A program made the position numbers and the translations under genes. Under the pieces are notes generated by a model that searched no databases, was not told the DNA's origin, and saw nothing but the letters and a program-made list of their open reading frames with translations. A stretch of DNA of 38,270 bases from an uncultured Bacillota bacterium (lineage in GTDB: Bacteria; Bacillota_I; Bacilli_A; Culicoidibacterales; ZOR0006). The DNA lies in the NCBI GenBank assembly GCA_945956935.1, contig CAMFJD010000016.1, forward strand, positions 1 to 38,270, given 5' to 3'. This document shows positions 8,555-17,671 of the stretch, one piece after another; position 1 is the first letter of the stretch, and every line of letters begins with the position of its first letter.

Positions 8555-8803
8555 TTAATAAATAATTGTTTCTTCGATATTTTGAGTTGCTTTAAAATTC
8601 ACTTGATCAATAATTGATAAGTCACCAAGTGTACCTTGAGTATGACCTAAGTATGTACTCATAAAAGCGGTAGCTTTTGTTTTTGCTTCAGATTTATTGT
8701 TACATGTAGTAAGATAAAAATCAGTCATAAAATGTTTTGCTTCATCAAGCGAACCGATAAATAGGGGTATTGTTTTCGTTGTTTCAGTTACATAATAATC
8801 CAT
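8555..8803 (-). CDS. Hypothetical 82-aa protein
   Basis: I do not recognise this small protein. It is soluble, with no membrane segment or signal peptide, moderately acidic, and rich in Thr. It contains one Cys (about residue 34) and predicted short strands and helices. It is credible as a gene because a textbook GGAGGT RBS sits 7 bp before the ATG and a strong terminator follows its stop. It is transcribed alone, between mnmA (divergent) and rarA. Confidence 0.65.
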   Translation of the reverse strand: MDYYVTETTKTIPLFIGSLDEAKHFMTDFYLTTCNNKSEAKTKATAFMSTYLGHTQGTLGDLSIIDQVNFKATQNIEETIIY

Positions 8804-8982
8804 AAACTGTTACCTCCGTATTAAGTATGACTATATTTTATCACTCTAGTATATTGAAAGCGCTTAATTTTCTGTAAAATTTTGATAAAAACACAGATAA
8901 TTCTTATGAATTAAAACAAACAACAGAATTATATGAAAAAACAGATAAAACAAACTATATTTTATGTAATGGCAAAAAAATA

Positions 8983-8991
8983 TGATACAAT
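8983..8991 (+). promoter_or_regulatory. Extended -10 promoter of mnmA
   Basis: TGA followed by TACAAT (8986-8991). The predicted transcript start near 8998 leaves a leader of about 70 nt before the mnmA ATG. Confidence 0.5.
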
Positions 8992-9009
8992 AATCAGGAT
9001 AAAATATGA

Positions 9010-10206
<1,197 letters not shown>

Positions 10207-10212
10207 TAAAAG

Positions 10213-10251
10213 AAGTAGGATTGACGTTATCAACGTCAATCCTACTTTTTT
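10213..10251 (+). terminator. Intrinsic terminator after mnmA
   Basis: A 16-bp perfect stem (AAGTAGGATTGACGTT with its complement), a 3-nt loop and a T tract. Confidence 0.9.
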
Positions 10252-10364
10252 GTAAATCAAGGTAATTTTGTCGTGAGCTTTTTTATTCATATTTGTCGCT
10301 TTTTTAGAAAGAAAAGCGTAAAATTAAAAGTGATGTAGCTATTAAGTGAAGGGAGAGAAAAGGA

Positions 10365-11324
10365 ATGTGGAAGTATTTTCAACAATTTTGGCAAATAAGT
10401 AAACAAATTATTGGTGTATTGATAACAATGTTCATCGTGCAGTGTGTACTGGGTGAATTGCCAACAACAGTTGTTTTATTAATTGCCTTCTTTTTTTTAG
10501 TTCCACCTGCTGCAAGGCATCAAGAGTGGCATATTGGTACAGTGTTAGCTCAATACGGAGCAGTTTTGTTTTTGCCAATACTAGCTGTTATCATTCATAA
10601 ACCGATTGCAATTATTTTATTTGGTGCATTACTTGTCTGTGTTCCATACGTCATGAAGAAACCAATATCCTTTATGCAAACGATTGCCGTTTTTTTAGTT
10701 GGCACAGATTATTTACTTCAAGCTGTAGAACCAAGTATTGTTTATTTGATACCGAGTATATTAGCAGCGTGTATCGCATACGGTATCTCTCGGCTGCTAT
10801 TGCCATTGGGGAATGGGATTTTCATCAATCGGCGTATTTATGAACAAACACAGCGGTTGTTTATATTAACTAATCGCTATTGTTTGGAATCAATTAAAAT
10901 CACCCCAGAAGAATTTCAGCAGTTTCGAAAAGAACAACAATTGTTGCAAGCAACTATAAAAAATTATGAGACATGGGGAATAGATATACGAACGCGTTAT
11001 CGTTCACATTTACATTTGTATAGCCTTGTATATGATTTAAATTCAGCAGGGATCCATGTGCTTTATGAAGCAAATCAACGCGATGTACCAAGATGGATCT
11101 GTGCTGAATTTCATAATTCACAACGCATTCATCGATTGTTATTAGAAACAGTCTATCAAGAGGCAAATGCATGCCCAGTATTGCAGTATCGTATGCCAGA
11201 GTGTGTATATGATCAACAATTTCAGCATTCATTAGCAATTCATGCGTTAACACAATATATGAAGTGTTTAGAGCAAGCAGTACCTATTTGGCGAAAGGAG
11301 CTGTGTTATGGAAATCATCACTAA
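10365..11324 (+). CDS. FUSC/aromatic-acid-exporter-like membrane protein
   Basis: A 319-aa protein with five to six N-terminal hydrophobic segments (about 12-155) and a cytoplasmic helical C-terminal half of about 160 residues. The membrane half plus soluble helical half resembles the FUSC/ArAE family, whose members export aromatic acids or are of unknown role. The GGGAGAGAAAAGG region acts as RBS. Its last 17 bp overlap the next gene, which has the same architecture, so the products may form a heteromer. Assignment is by architecture, not by specific motifs. Confidence 0.6.
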   Translation: MWKYFQQFWQISKQIIGVLITMFIVQCVLGELPTTVVLLIAFFFLVPPAARHQEWHIGTVLAQYGAVLFLPILAVIIHKPIAIILFGALLVCVPYVMKKPISFMQTIAVFLVGTDYLLQAVEPSIVYLIPSILAACIAYGISRLLLPLGNGIFINRRIYEQTQRLFILTNRYCLESIKITPEEFQQFRKEQQLLQATIKNYETWGIDIRTRYRSHLHLYSLVYDLNSAGIHVLYEANQRDVPRWICAEFHNSQRIHRLLLETVYQEANACPVLQYRMPECVYDQQFQHSLAIHALTQYMKCLEQAVPIWRKELCYGNHH

Positions 11325-12222
11325 AAGACAAATTTATCAAGTCCTTATTGGTTTGTTAGCAACAGTTGGTTTTTATTGGCTCGTTGATTATCCGTTAACG
11401 AGTACAGCTATTATTGCAAATTTTATCATTTTATTAATTTCACCAACCAAGCAACGAGCACAGATGAATATTAAAGGGCAAATATATGCACAAATTGTTG
11501 GGATAAGTGTTGGTGTTGTGTTAGCTTTTTTGATGCAAAATGCGTATAGTGCGATTACATGTATTTTATTGATTGTTTTGACGTTACCTTTTTGGTTTCG
11601 TGTTGAAATTCCATCGCTTGCTCTAACGATTGCAGCATATGCAATTTTTCAATCAGAGTCTGTGGCTGGAGCTAGCCTTGAACGATTACTTGTCACGTTA
11701 GTAAGTTTAGCTATTGCTTTTGGGGTGAGTTGGATTTTTGCAGTACGCTATACATTGTCAAAATCACAACGGGAATTACACCATCAGTTTTTGCTGTTAT
11801 CACGTGCAATCCATGAAGTGTTATGGCGTGGAAATGACAAACAGTTGATAACAGAACTGCCACAAATTCCACGATTACCGGCTGAAGCAAAACAGATGTT
11901 GCTACAATATGAACGTGAATTGATGCTATTACAGGAAGCTTTATTTGATGTCCATCAAGCATTGTATGAAAGAAATGAAGATATCCCATTGATTGTTCAT
12001 CAAGAATTACGTTACGCACTTCAAATACACTATGTACTACTGAATCAAGTGCATGAATTAGTGGAACCACATATGGAATTGTTCTATGAGGTGTCTGAAA
12101 CAGTGATTGTGAGTACATGGGAACATAGCCGTAGCTTAGCCGTAACACTTGTCTATTTACAACGATTAGAACAAGCAGTTACATATGTTAATCAGGGAGA
12201 AGTTGCCAAGAATCAGCAATAA
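11308..12222 (+). CDS. FUSC/aromatic-acid-exporter-like membrane protein, second subunit
   Basis: A 304-aa protein with about six hydrophobic segments (11-150) followed by a helical cytoplasmic domain, like the upstream partner. The segment 'STAIIANFIILLISPTKQRAQMNIKGQIYAQIVGISVGVVLAFLM' (about 32-76) is reminiscent of the FUSC family. The start lies inside the previous gene (RBS AAAGGAG), so translation is coupled. Its 3' end overlaps the convergent mini-SSB gene by 35 bp with no obvious terminator between. The substrate is unknown. Confidence 0.65.
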   Translation: MEIITKRQIYQVLIGLLATVGFYWLVDYPLTSTAIIANFIILLISPTKQRAQMNIKGQIYAQIVGISVGVVLAFLMQNAYSAITCILLIVLTLPFWFRVEIPSLALTIAAYAIFQSESVAGASLERLLVTLVSLAIAFGVSWIFAVRYTLSKSQRELHHQFLLLSRAIHEVLWRGNDKQLITELPQIPRLPAEAKQMLLQYERELMLLQEALFDVHQALYERNEDIPLIVHQELRYALQIHYVLLNQVHELVEPHMELFYEVSETVIVSTWEHSRSLAVTLVYLQRLEQAVTYVNQGEVAKNQQ

Positions 12223-12460
12223 TATAGAGTTGATTATTAAATGTTTCAACGTGTCCACGAACAAGCAGTTTATGCGAATGGTCTAGTGTTACGTGTTTAT
12301 GTTGTTCAGTTGGAAAAAGACAATGAATATAATCACAAATAAATTGGTTTTGGCTATTGCGGAACCCACGGGTTGTTCTAATGGTAACCAAATCATATTC
12401 AGGATCGAATTTTGTATGTATTTTTTCGAATATACCAATGATGAGTGATGAGTTAAACAT
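12188..12460 (-). CDS. Mini SSB-like OB-fold protein
   Basis: A 90-aa protein that looks like a shortened single-stranded-DNA-binding protein. The N-terminus 'MFNSSLIIGIF' parallels 'MINRVVLVGRL' of SSB. The C-terminal strand pattern 'KLLVRGHVETFNNQLYIIADSWQLL' parallels the 'VEGRL...V.ADxVxxL' end of the SSB OB fold. It lacks the disordered tail and acidic DDDLPF tip of true SSB. It is second in a two-gene unit with a similar 84-aa protein, 23 bp apart, RBS AAGGA. Single-stranded nucleic acid binding is inferred. The 3' end overlaps the convergent FUSC-type gene. Confidence 0.55.
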   Translation of the reverse strand: MFNSSLIIGIFEKIHTKFDPEYDLVTIRTTRGFRNSQNQFICDYIHCLFPTEQHKHVTLDHSHKLLVRGHVETFNNQLYIIADSWQLLPD

Positions 12461-12483
12461 AGAATCACGTCCTTTAGAATGGT

Positions 12484-12738
12484 TTACGTAAGTTGAATGA
12501 TATGTTCGATAATAAAACGATTGGATTGATTTGGTAATTCACAATCAATCCTACCATGAATGCATAATATATTAGATTCATCGAATTCAGTTTTAATCAA
12601 ATTATGACCATGAAATTTTTTGATTTCACCAAAGATTGTAACAGATGAATTGAGTGGTTGAATACGGACAAATAAAGTGTCCTCTGTACCATGGTCTTTA
12701 GGTGTAACTGTACCAATTAAAATAGTTTTATTAATCAT
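12484..12738 (-). CDS. Mini SSB-like OB-fold protein
   Basis: An 84-aa protein with an SSB-type N-terminus 'MINKTILIGTVTP' and a later 'NILCIHGRIDCELPNQSNRFIIEHIIQL' that matches the last strands of an SSB OB fold. It is shorter than SSB (usually over 105 residues) and has no acidic protein-interaction tail. It is the first gene of a two-gene unit; a paralogous-looking 90-aa gene follows. A perfect palindrome (12762-12781) sits between the probable -10 region and its RBS, suggesting repression. A role in competence, repair or plasmid/phage-like DNA handling is possible but unproven. Confidence 0.6.
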   Translation of the reverse strand: MINKTILIGTVTPKDHGTEDTLFVRIQPLNSSVTIFGEIKKFHGHNLIKTEFDESNILCIHGRIDCELPNQSNRFIIEHIIQLT

Positions 12739-12761
12739 AAAAGTATACCTTTCTATTATTT

Positions 12762-12781
12762 TTGTTAACGAATGTTAACAA
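12762..12781. promoter_or_regulatory. Palindromic operator candidate upstream of the mini-SSB pair
   Basis: TTGTTAAC-GAAT-GTTAACAA is a perfect 8-bp inverted repeat with a 4-bp centre, located 23-43 bp before the ATG at 12738. The core AAC-N4-GTT has the spacing of Bacillus-type LexA boxes (GAAC-N4-GTTC), but the flanking bases differ. The repressor identity is open. Confidence 0.5.
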
Positions 12782-12906
12782 TGATAGTATGTCACGTTAT
12801 GATTGAAGAATCAATTTAAAACACATTGCTTACTTCATTGACTGATAGAAATAACTACTAGATTATTTCTATTTATATCATAAATATTGTTATGAATTTT
12901 TTTTTG

Positions 12907-12960
12907 AAAAAAACAGTAACCCTCTTCGAACTAATAGATTTCGAAGAGGGTTACTGTTTT
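12907..12960 (-). terminator. Terminator after mntP
   Basis: A 21-bp perfect inverted repeat (12910-12930 with 12940-12960) with a 9-nt loop and a T tract on the minus strand. The right arm overlaps the mntP stop codon. Confidence 0.9.
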
Positions 12961-13576
12961 AAAACAACGAAGCAACTCCAAGTAGGATTAAAATGATTCC
13001 ACCGATGATGTTGGCACGGTTTCCAATGAGTTTTTCAAGTTTTCCGCCAAAAAATGCACCAGCAAGTGCTAGTATGAAGGTGATGAGACCGATAAATATC
13101 ATAGAAATTAAACCGACAGCATCTTGTGAGTAAATCAATCCAAATGATAACCCAGCAGCAAAAGCATCAATACTAGTAGCAACACCAAATACAATTAATG
13201 TTTGGAGTGATAAGCGGCGTTTTTTGCCAGTACGTAAGCAAATATCCTCATGACATGATTCGTAGTTACATGTTTCATGTGCACAATTATTTTCTTGTTC
13301 TTCAAATCCATCACGAATCATTTTGATTCCAAGAATACACAGTAAGACAACAGCAATAAATTGATTAAATGTCGTGAGTTCTTGAGAAAAGAAACCAACT
13401 GCGATGAAACCAATTCCGAACATAAGTGCTTGGAATAACCCAAACGTAGTAGCTATCGCATAGCGATCACGCTTATGGTAAGCAGTTCCTCCCATTCCCA
13501 TAGAGATTGAAACAGCAAAAGCATCCATTGCAAGTGCAAGTGAAAGGAAAAGAACGGTAATAATTAGTGTAAACAT
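12959..13576 (-). CDS. mntP: Manganese efflux pump MntP family
   Basis: A 205-aa, six-helix membrane protein of the MntP (DUF204) family, which exports Mn2+. Both signature helices are present: 'AMDAFAVSISMG' (Asp18) and 'SIDAFAAGLSFG'. The cytoplasmic loop between helices 3 and 4 is unusual, with Cys98, 103, 108 and 113 each five residues apart plus two His, followed by a basic patch. The frame also opens at an upstream TTG, but AAGGAG lies 8 bp before the ATG at 13576, which I take as the start. No yybP-ykoY-type Mn riboswitch was recognised upstream. Confidence 0.9.
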   Translation of the reverse strand: MFTLIITVLFLSLALAMDAFAVSISMGMGGTAYHKRDRYAIATTFGLFQALMFGIGFIAVGFFSQELTTFNQFIAVVLLCILGIKMIRDGFEEQENNCAHETCNYESCHEDICLRTGKKRRLSLQTLIVFGVATSIDAFAAGLSFGLIYSQDAVGLISMIFIGLITFILALAGAFFGGKLEKLIGNRANIIGGIILILLGVASLF

Positions 13577-13857
13577 GAAAAAAACTCCTTGACTCAATAT
13601 TTCATTATTATAACAAAACTAAAAATAGAAAAAAAGATGAAATGCGGAGAAACGAACAATTTGGATACTATTGTTCTCAATATAATATATTTCAATTACA
13701 TTTTTTAAATCTTCAAGTGTATTGAAGGTATTTTTGTGGCCGCAAAATATTTCTTTTTTAACAGACTAAAGAAATATTTCATCCGTGAATAGTTCAAACA
13801 AATGTTGTAATGGTGTGTATAAAATTTAATTCGATATTCTATAAACAATTGTATCAT
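13577..13857. other. Intergenic region upstream of mntP
   Basis: No gene is seen here. It holds an extended -10 (TGT-TATAAT on the minus strand, 13607-13615) and a perfect 12-bp inverted repeat, 13745-13756 with 13768-13779. The repeat has an 11-nt loop and no T tract on the mntP side. The rest is AT-rich. Confidence 0.6.
13607..13615 (-). promoter_or_regulatory. Extended -10 promoter of mntP
   Basis: On the minus strand this reads TGT then TATAAT, about 30 bp before the mntP start. There is no good -35; the region upstream is T-rich. Confidence 0.55.
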
Positions 13858-13903
13858 ACAAAAACACCCCATTATTTGTGTCCAAATAATGGGGTGTTTT
13901 TGT
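13858..13903. terminator. Long perfect-stem terminator after the histidine phosphatase gene
   Basis: A 21-bp perfect inverted repeat (13858-13878 with 13883-13903) around a 4-nt loop, with a core of AACACCCC and T runs on both strands. Confidence 0.92.
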
Positions 13904-13919
13904 ACTTCAATCTTTTTTG

Positions 13920-14519
13920 TTATACAAGAGATGTTTGGTTAGGAGTTATTGTAACATTAATTGCTTCAATCTTCCATTCATCAGTGAGTGGATAAAACTG
14001 CAAAAAATTTGCACTTACATTGACAAGTTTCTCTTTAAATGTATAGTGTTCAGGTGCAATTGCACAGAGTGCAGCTTTAATAACATGTGAATGAGCGACA
14101 ACTAATATGATTTGGTCATCATTTGGGTAAGCATGTCCAAATTCATATAATGCCTCCATAACTCGATCCATAATAGCTTGTTCAGTTTCTAGGTTAAGAA
14201 TATCACCAGTAAACACTTTAGCATATGCTTCGTCGACATGCTTTCCGTTCGCTTCTCCAAAATCACGTTCTACAATTCGACTATCATATAAAATTTCATC
14301 TGTGTAGTTAAGATGGTCTGCAAGTGTTTGTGCAGTTTGTTTCGCACGTAGCATTGGACTTGAAATAATAGCATTGATTGCTAGATCTTGAAAAAGTGGG
14401 GCTGCTTCACGAGCTTGTTGAAATCCAAGTGTGTTGAGTGAGTTGTCTGTTCGACCTTGAATGAGACCTTGACGGTTCCAATCAGTTTCACCATGACGAA
14501 TAAGAATAATTTTAGGCAT
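13920..14519 (-). CDS. Histidine phosphatase family protein (phosphoglycerate-mutase-like)
   Basis: A 199-aa enzyme of the two-histidine phosphatase superfamily. The phospho-accepting motif 'LIRHGETDWN' has His9. Further signatures are 'SSPMLRAKQTA', the catalytic acid region 'VERDFGEANGK' and the second histidine in 'VVAHSHVIKA'. Length and motifs fit the cofactor-independent-looking GpmB/PhoE/CobC-type phosphatases of Firmicutes rather than true glycolytic dPGM (about 230-250 aa). The substrate is unknown. An AAGGAG-type RBS precedes the ATG. It stands alone, divergent from pyrimidine-nucleoside phosphorylase. Confidence 0.88.
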   Translation of the reverse strand: MPKIILIRHGETDWNRQGLIQGRTDNSLNTLGFQQAREAAPLFQDLAINAIISSPMLRAKQTAQTLADHLNYTDEILYDSRIVERDFGEANGKHVDEAYAKVFTGDILNLETEQAIMDRVMEALYEFGHAYPNDDQIILVVAHSHVIKAALCAIAPEHYTFKEKLVNVSANFLQFYPLTDEWKIEAINVTITPNQTSLV

Positions 14520-14635
14520 AAGAAACTCCTTTTGTGTGATAAAGTTTAGATGAGTATAGTACGTTATAACATCTGATTAATTGAGATAACTTTATTATAG
14601 CAAACTGTATTTGAAATGAAAATGGTATCATTAGC

Positions 14636-14670
14636 GATATATTTTGTAACAAATATTTGCAAAATATATC
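14636..14670. promoter_or_regulatory. Inverted repeat between divergent phosphatase and pdp genes
   Basis: GATATATTTTG (14636-14646) is the exact reverse complement of CAAAATATATC (14660-14670). It lies about 40 bp upstream of the pdp -10 box. It may be an operator; it has no T tract. Confidence 0.35.
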
Positions 14671-14706
14671 AAGAAAGCGATATTTTTACCAGTTCAATCA
14701 AGTCCA

Positions 14707-14715
14707 TGATATAAT
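14707..14715 (+). promoter_or_regulatory. Promoter of pyrimidine-nucleoside phosphorylase
   Basis: TGA followed by a perfect TATAAT (14710-14715). TTACCA at 14686-14691 with an 18-bp spacer may act as a weak -35. Confidence 0.65.
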
Positions 14716-14748
14716 GAGAGAGTATTTTGATAAAATGAGGTGACCAAA

Positions 14749-16053
14749 ATGAGAATGGTTGATGTGATTGAAAAAAAACGGAATGGAAAAGAATTAACAC
14801 CAGAGGAAATTCATTTTGTTATTACGGGGTATACTAATGGAAGGATTCCGGACTACCAAATGAGTGCGTTTGCAATGGCTGTATTTTTTCAAGGGATGAA
14901 TAACGCGGAGATGACAGAATTAACTATGGCAATGGTTGAATCGGGTGATACAATTGATTTAACAATGATAGATGGTGTGAAAGTAGATAAGCACTCAACA
15001 GGTGGTGTTGGAGATAAAACAACGCTAGTATTAGCACCGCTTGTCGCTTCGGTTGGAGCACCTGTTGCTAAAATGAGCGGGCGTGGACTAGGTCATACCG
15101 GGGGAACATTAGATAAATTAGAAGCGATTGAAGGCTTTCAAATTGAGTTGTCCGAAACAGCATTTGTGAATCAAGTCAATGAAATAGGGATTGCTGTTAT
15201 TGGTCAAAGTGGTGATTTAACACCAGCCGATAAAAAATTGTATGCATTACGTGATGTTACAGCAACAGTTGACTCGATCCCACTAATCGCCAGTTCAATT
15301 ATGAGTAAAAAAATTGCAGCCGGTAGTGATGCAATCTGTTTAGATGTAAAAGTAGGCAGCGGAGCATTTATGAAAGATATTGACTCTGCAAAAGCATTGG
15401 CACAAGCAATGGTAGGAATTGCTCATCATTCCGGGCGAAAAGCTGCAGCATTTCTGACTAATATGCAAGAGCCATTAGGTTTTGCTATCGGAAATGCACT
15501 TGAAATCAAAGAAGCCATTGATACCCTCAAAGGACATGGTCCACAAGATTTGACAGAGTTGTCATTAATTATTGGTTCTTATATGGTATATTTTGCACAA
15601 AAAGCCGAGAGTGTTGAAGAAGCTCGAAAGTTACTAGAAGCCAATATTGCTAACGGAAGAGCATACGCTAAATTTGAAGAGTTTATTCAAGCACAACATG
15701 GGAATCTGGCAGTGATTCAAAATCTAGAGTTATTGCCGACCGCAGTATATACAATCCCAGTGTATGCAACAGAAACGGGATATATTCAAGAAATTGAAGC
15801 AATTGCTTTAGGTCATGCTGCAATGACACTGGGTGCTGGGCGGCAAACAAAAGAAGACGCAATTGATTATGGAGTTGGAATTGTGTTAACCAAAAAAGTC
15901 GGTGATTTTATCAATGAAGGAGATGTTATTGCATATTTACATGCGAATCGTGAAAATGTGACAAATGAAATAAATATTGTATTAACAGGAATTCATATTG
16001 AAGAGACATTGGCAAATAAATTACCTCTCATTTATGAAATTATTACTGATTAA
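14749..16053 (+). CDS. pdp: Pyrimidine-nucleoside phosphorylase
   Basis: A 434-aa enzyme for phosphorolysis of uridine and thymidine in pyrimidine salvage. The thymidine/pyrimidine phosphorylase signature '[18 protein letters not shown]' and the phosphate-binding '[13 protein letters not shown]' are intact. Length equals the Bacillus enzyme (433 aa). A GTG nine bases upstream overlaps the RBS (GAGGTGA), so the ATG at 14749, giving '[17 protein letters not shown]', is the start. It is not next to deoC, cdd or a nucleoside permease, unlike many Firmicutes. A terminator follows. Confidence 0.95.
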   Translation: MRMVDVIEKKRNGKELTPEEIHFVITGYTNGRIPDYQMSAFAMAVFFQGMNNAEMTELTMAMVESGDTIDLTMIDGVKVDKHSTGGVGDKTTLVLAPLVASVGAPVAKMSGRGLGHTGGTLDKLEAIEGFQIELSETAFVNQVNEIGIAVIGQSGDLTPADKKLYALRDVTATVDSIPLIASSIMSKKIAAGSDAICLDVKVGSGAFMKDIDSAKALAQAMVGIAHHSGRKAAAFLTNMQEPLGFAIGNALEIKEAIDTLKGHGPQDLTELSLIIGSYMVYFAQKAESVEEARKLLEANIANGRAYAKFEEFIQAQHGNLAVIQNLELLPTAVYTIPVYATETGYIQEIEAIALGHAAMTLGAGRQTKEDAIDYGVGIVLTKKVGDFINEGDVIAYLHANRENVTNEINIVLTGIHIEETLANKLPLIYEIITD

Positions 16054-16063
16054 TAACTAGTTG

Positions 16064-16092
16064 AAAGGATTGGTGTGACAATCCTTTTTTTA
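16064..16092 (+). terminator. Intrinsic terminator after pdp
   Basis: AAAGGATTG pairs with CAATCCTTT around a 6-nt loop, followed by a T tract. Confidence 0.85.
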
Positions 16093-16159
16093 TATAATTA
16101 AAACACCCATTCAGAAAATTGAAAAGGTGTTAAATGTGATGTATTGACTGATAGGATAG

Positions 16160-17536
16160 TTACTCATTTTGAGTAGTAATATACTTTGGATTAAGTACGT
16201 CATCTTTTTTGCGGAGATTGTGAAATAATAGCCAGGCAACAATAGCGGCGAGACATTCCGCAATAATGAATGTAAGCCAAATACTTGTAATACCGTACAT
16301 GGGAGCAAAAATGAAAGCAAGTGGTAAAATAATGATTGTTTGACGTAAAAGAGCTGTGATGAGTGCAAAGCTTCCGCGATTGACGGCTTGAAAAACTGTC
16401 GTATAAATTAAGCTGATTCCAGCAGGAATAAAACTGAGTCCGAGAATTGGTAACGCTATTGCTCCTAATTCAAGCATTTCTTTAGATGCACCAAAGAATC
16501 CGAGTAGTTGATGTGGAAAGAAGATGAATAGAGATGTGCCAATAAAAGTAATTAATGTTGAGACTAGAAGGCTCCAGTTACATGTTGCAAACAAGCGATT
16601 CGTTTTTCGGGCACCGTAGTTATAACCAATAATTGGCATTGCACCTTGTGTTAGACCGAGTACAGGCATGAAAATGAATGATTGTAATTTGAAGAAAATA
16701 CCAAGTAAAGCAACAGCGGCTTCCGAGAAGGCAATCAAAATGGCGTTTAAGCCGATGACTAAAATAGAACCTAAGCTATAGATGAGTGTTACTGGAATAC
16801 CAACAGCATAAATGTCTTTGATTATTTTAAAATTAAAACGAAATGATTGGAATGACAGTGTAACATCATTTTTTGCAAAGAAAAGCGTAATAAGAGCTAA
16901 AAGCATAGCAGAAAACTGACCAATGATTGTCGCCCAAGCAGCACCTTCAATACCAAGGGCTGGAAACCCAACTAAACCGAAAATAAGGATAGGATCGAGA
17001 ATGATATTTACGATAGCACCAACAGCTTGGAAAATCATTGGAAAAATCATTTTACCAGTCGCTTGTAAAATTTTTTCAATCGCGATATGAATAATAATCC
17101 CAAATGATAAAAACGTAATAATTGATGTATATTGAACACCTAAATCAAAAATGACTGGTGAATCAGTAAAAGCTTTAAAAAATGGTTGAATAAAAAAACA
17201 GCTTAATGTCATAAAAACAGCAGAAGTTGCTAAAGCGAGCAATAATCCATGAGTTGCAGCACTATTTGCATCATTAAAGTTTTGCTCACCGAGTTTGCGT
17301 GCGACAACAGCATTAATACCCACACCGGTTCCGACTGCGAAAGCTAGAATTAAATTTTGAATAGGAAATGCCAATGAAACAGCTGTTAGGGCATCAGTGC
17401 TAAATTGAGCAATGAACATACTGTCGACAATATTGTAGAGTGATTGAATGAACATTGATAACATAGCAGGAAATGCCATAGTTAAGAGTAAAGGTAAAAT
17501 AGGCCGAACAGCCATTTTATTTTGCGTATGAGACAT
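16160..17536 (-). CDS. MATE-family efflux transporter
   Basis: A 458-aa protein with twelve hydrophobic segments in two homologous halves, typical of MATE (NorM/DinF-like) multidrug exporters driven by Na+ or H+. Family-typical stretches are 'AFPAMLSMFIQSLYNIVDSMFIAQ' near residue 20 and 'PVLGLTQGAMPIIGYNYGA' in the second half. The substrate cannot be inferred. The GGAG RBS lies 11 bp before the ATG. It lies downstream of a CPBP protease gene, with a terminator-like hairpin between, so co-transcription would be partial at most. Confidence 0.92.
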   Translation of the reverse strand: MSHTQNKMAVRPILPLLLTMAFPAMLSMFIQSLYNIVDSMFIAQFSTDALTAVSLAFPIQNLILAFAVGTGVGINAVVARKLGEQNFNDANSAATHGLLLALATSAVFMTLSCFFIQPFFKAFTDSPVIFDLGVQYTSIITFLSFGIIIHIAIEKILQATGKMIFPMIFQAVGAIVNIILDPILIFGLVGFPALGIEGAAWATIIGQFSAMLLALITLFFAKNDVTLSFQSFRFNFKIIKDIYAVGIPVTLIYSLGSILVIGLNAILIAFSEAAVALLGIFFKLQSFIFMPVLGLTQGAMPIIGYNYGARKTNRLFATCNWSLLVSTLITFIGTSLFIFFPHQLLGFFGASKEMLELGAIALPILGLSFIPAGISLIYTTVFQAVNRGSFALITALLRQTIIILPLAFIFAPMYGITSIWLTFIIAECLAAIVAWLLFHNLRKKDDVLNPKYITTQNE

Positions 17537-17562
17537 AAAAAAAGAGACTCCTTTCTAAATTA

Positions 17563-17615
17563 AACAAAAAAAAACCACTTTCGCCTATTTGGATACCAGA
17601 AATAGAGAAAATGGT
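17563..17615 (-). terminator. Terminator between CPBP protease and MATE genes
   Basis: Read on the minus strand, a stem of about 16 bp with one bulge and two wobbles (arms about 17574-17590 and 17600-17615) is followed by nine T. It can end CPBP transcription. Because only about 30 bp separates it from the MATE start, it could also act as an attenuator for MATE. Confidence 0.7.
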
Positions 17616-17671
17616 GCTTCAAGTATTTTATTATATTTTATTCGAAAAAGCAAGTATGCGAATAATGAATT

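Noticed and set aside
13577-13857. yybP-ykoY manganese riboswitch before mntP
   Set aside because: The extended -10 lies only about 30 bp before the start codon, leaving no room, and the conserved riboswitch core sequences were not seen.
16099-16132. AACACC/GGTGTT hairpin after the MATE gene as a terminator
   Set aside because: The stem is only six base pairs with a long loop and the T tract on the minus strand is weak. Not strong enough to list.
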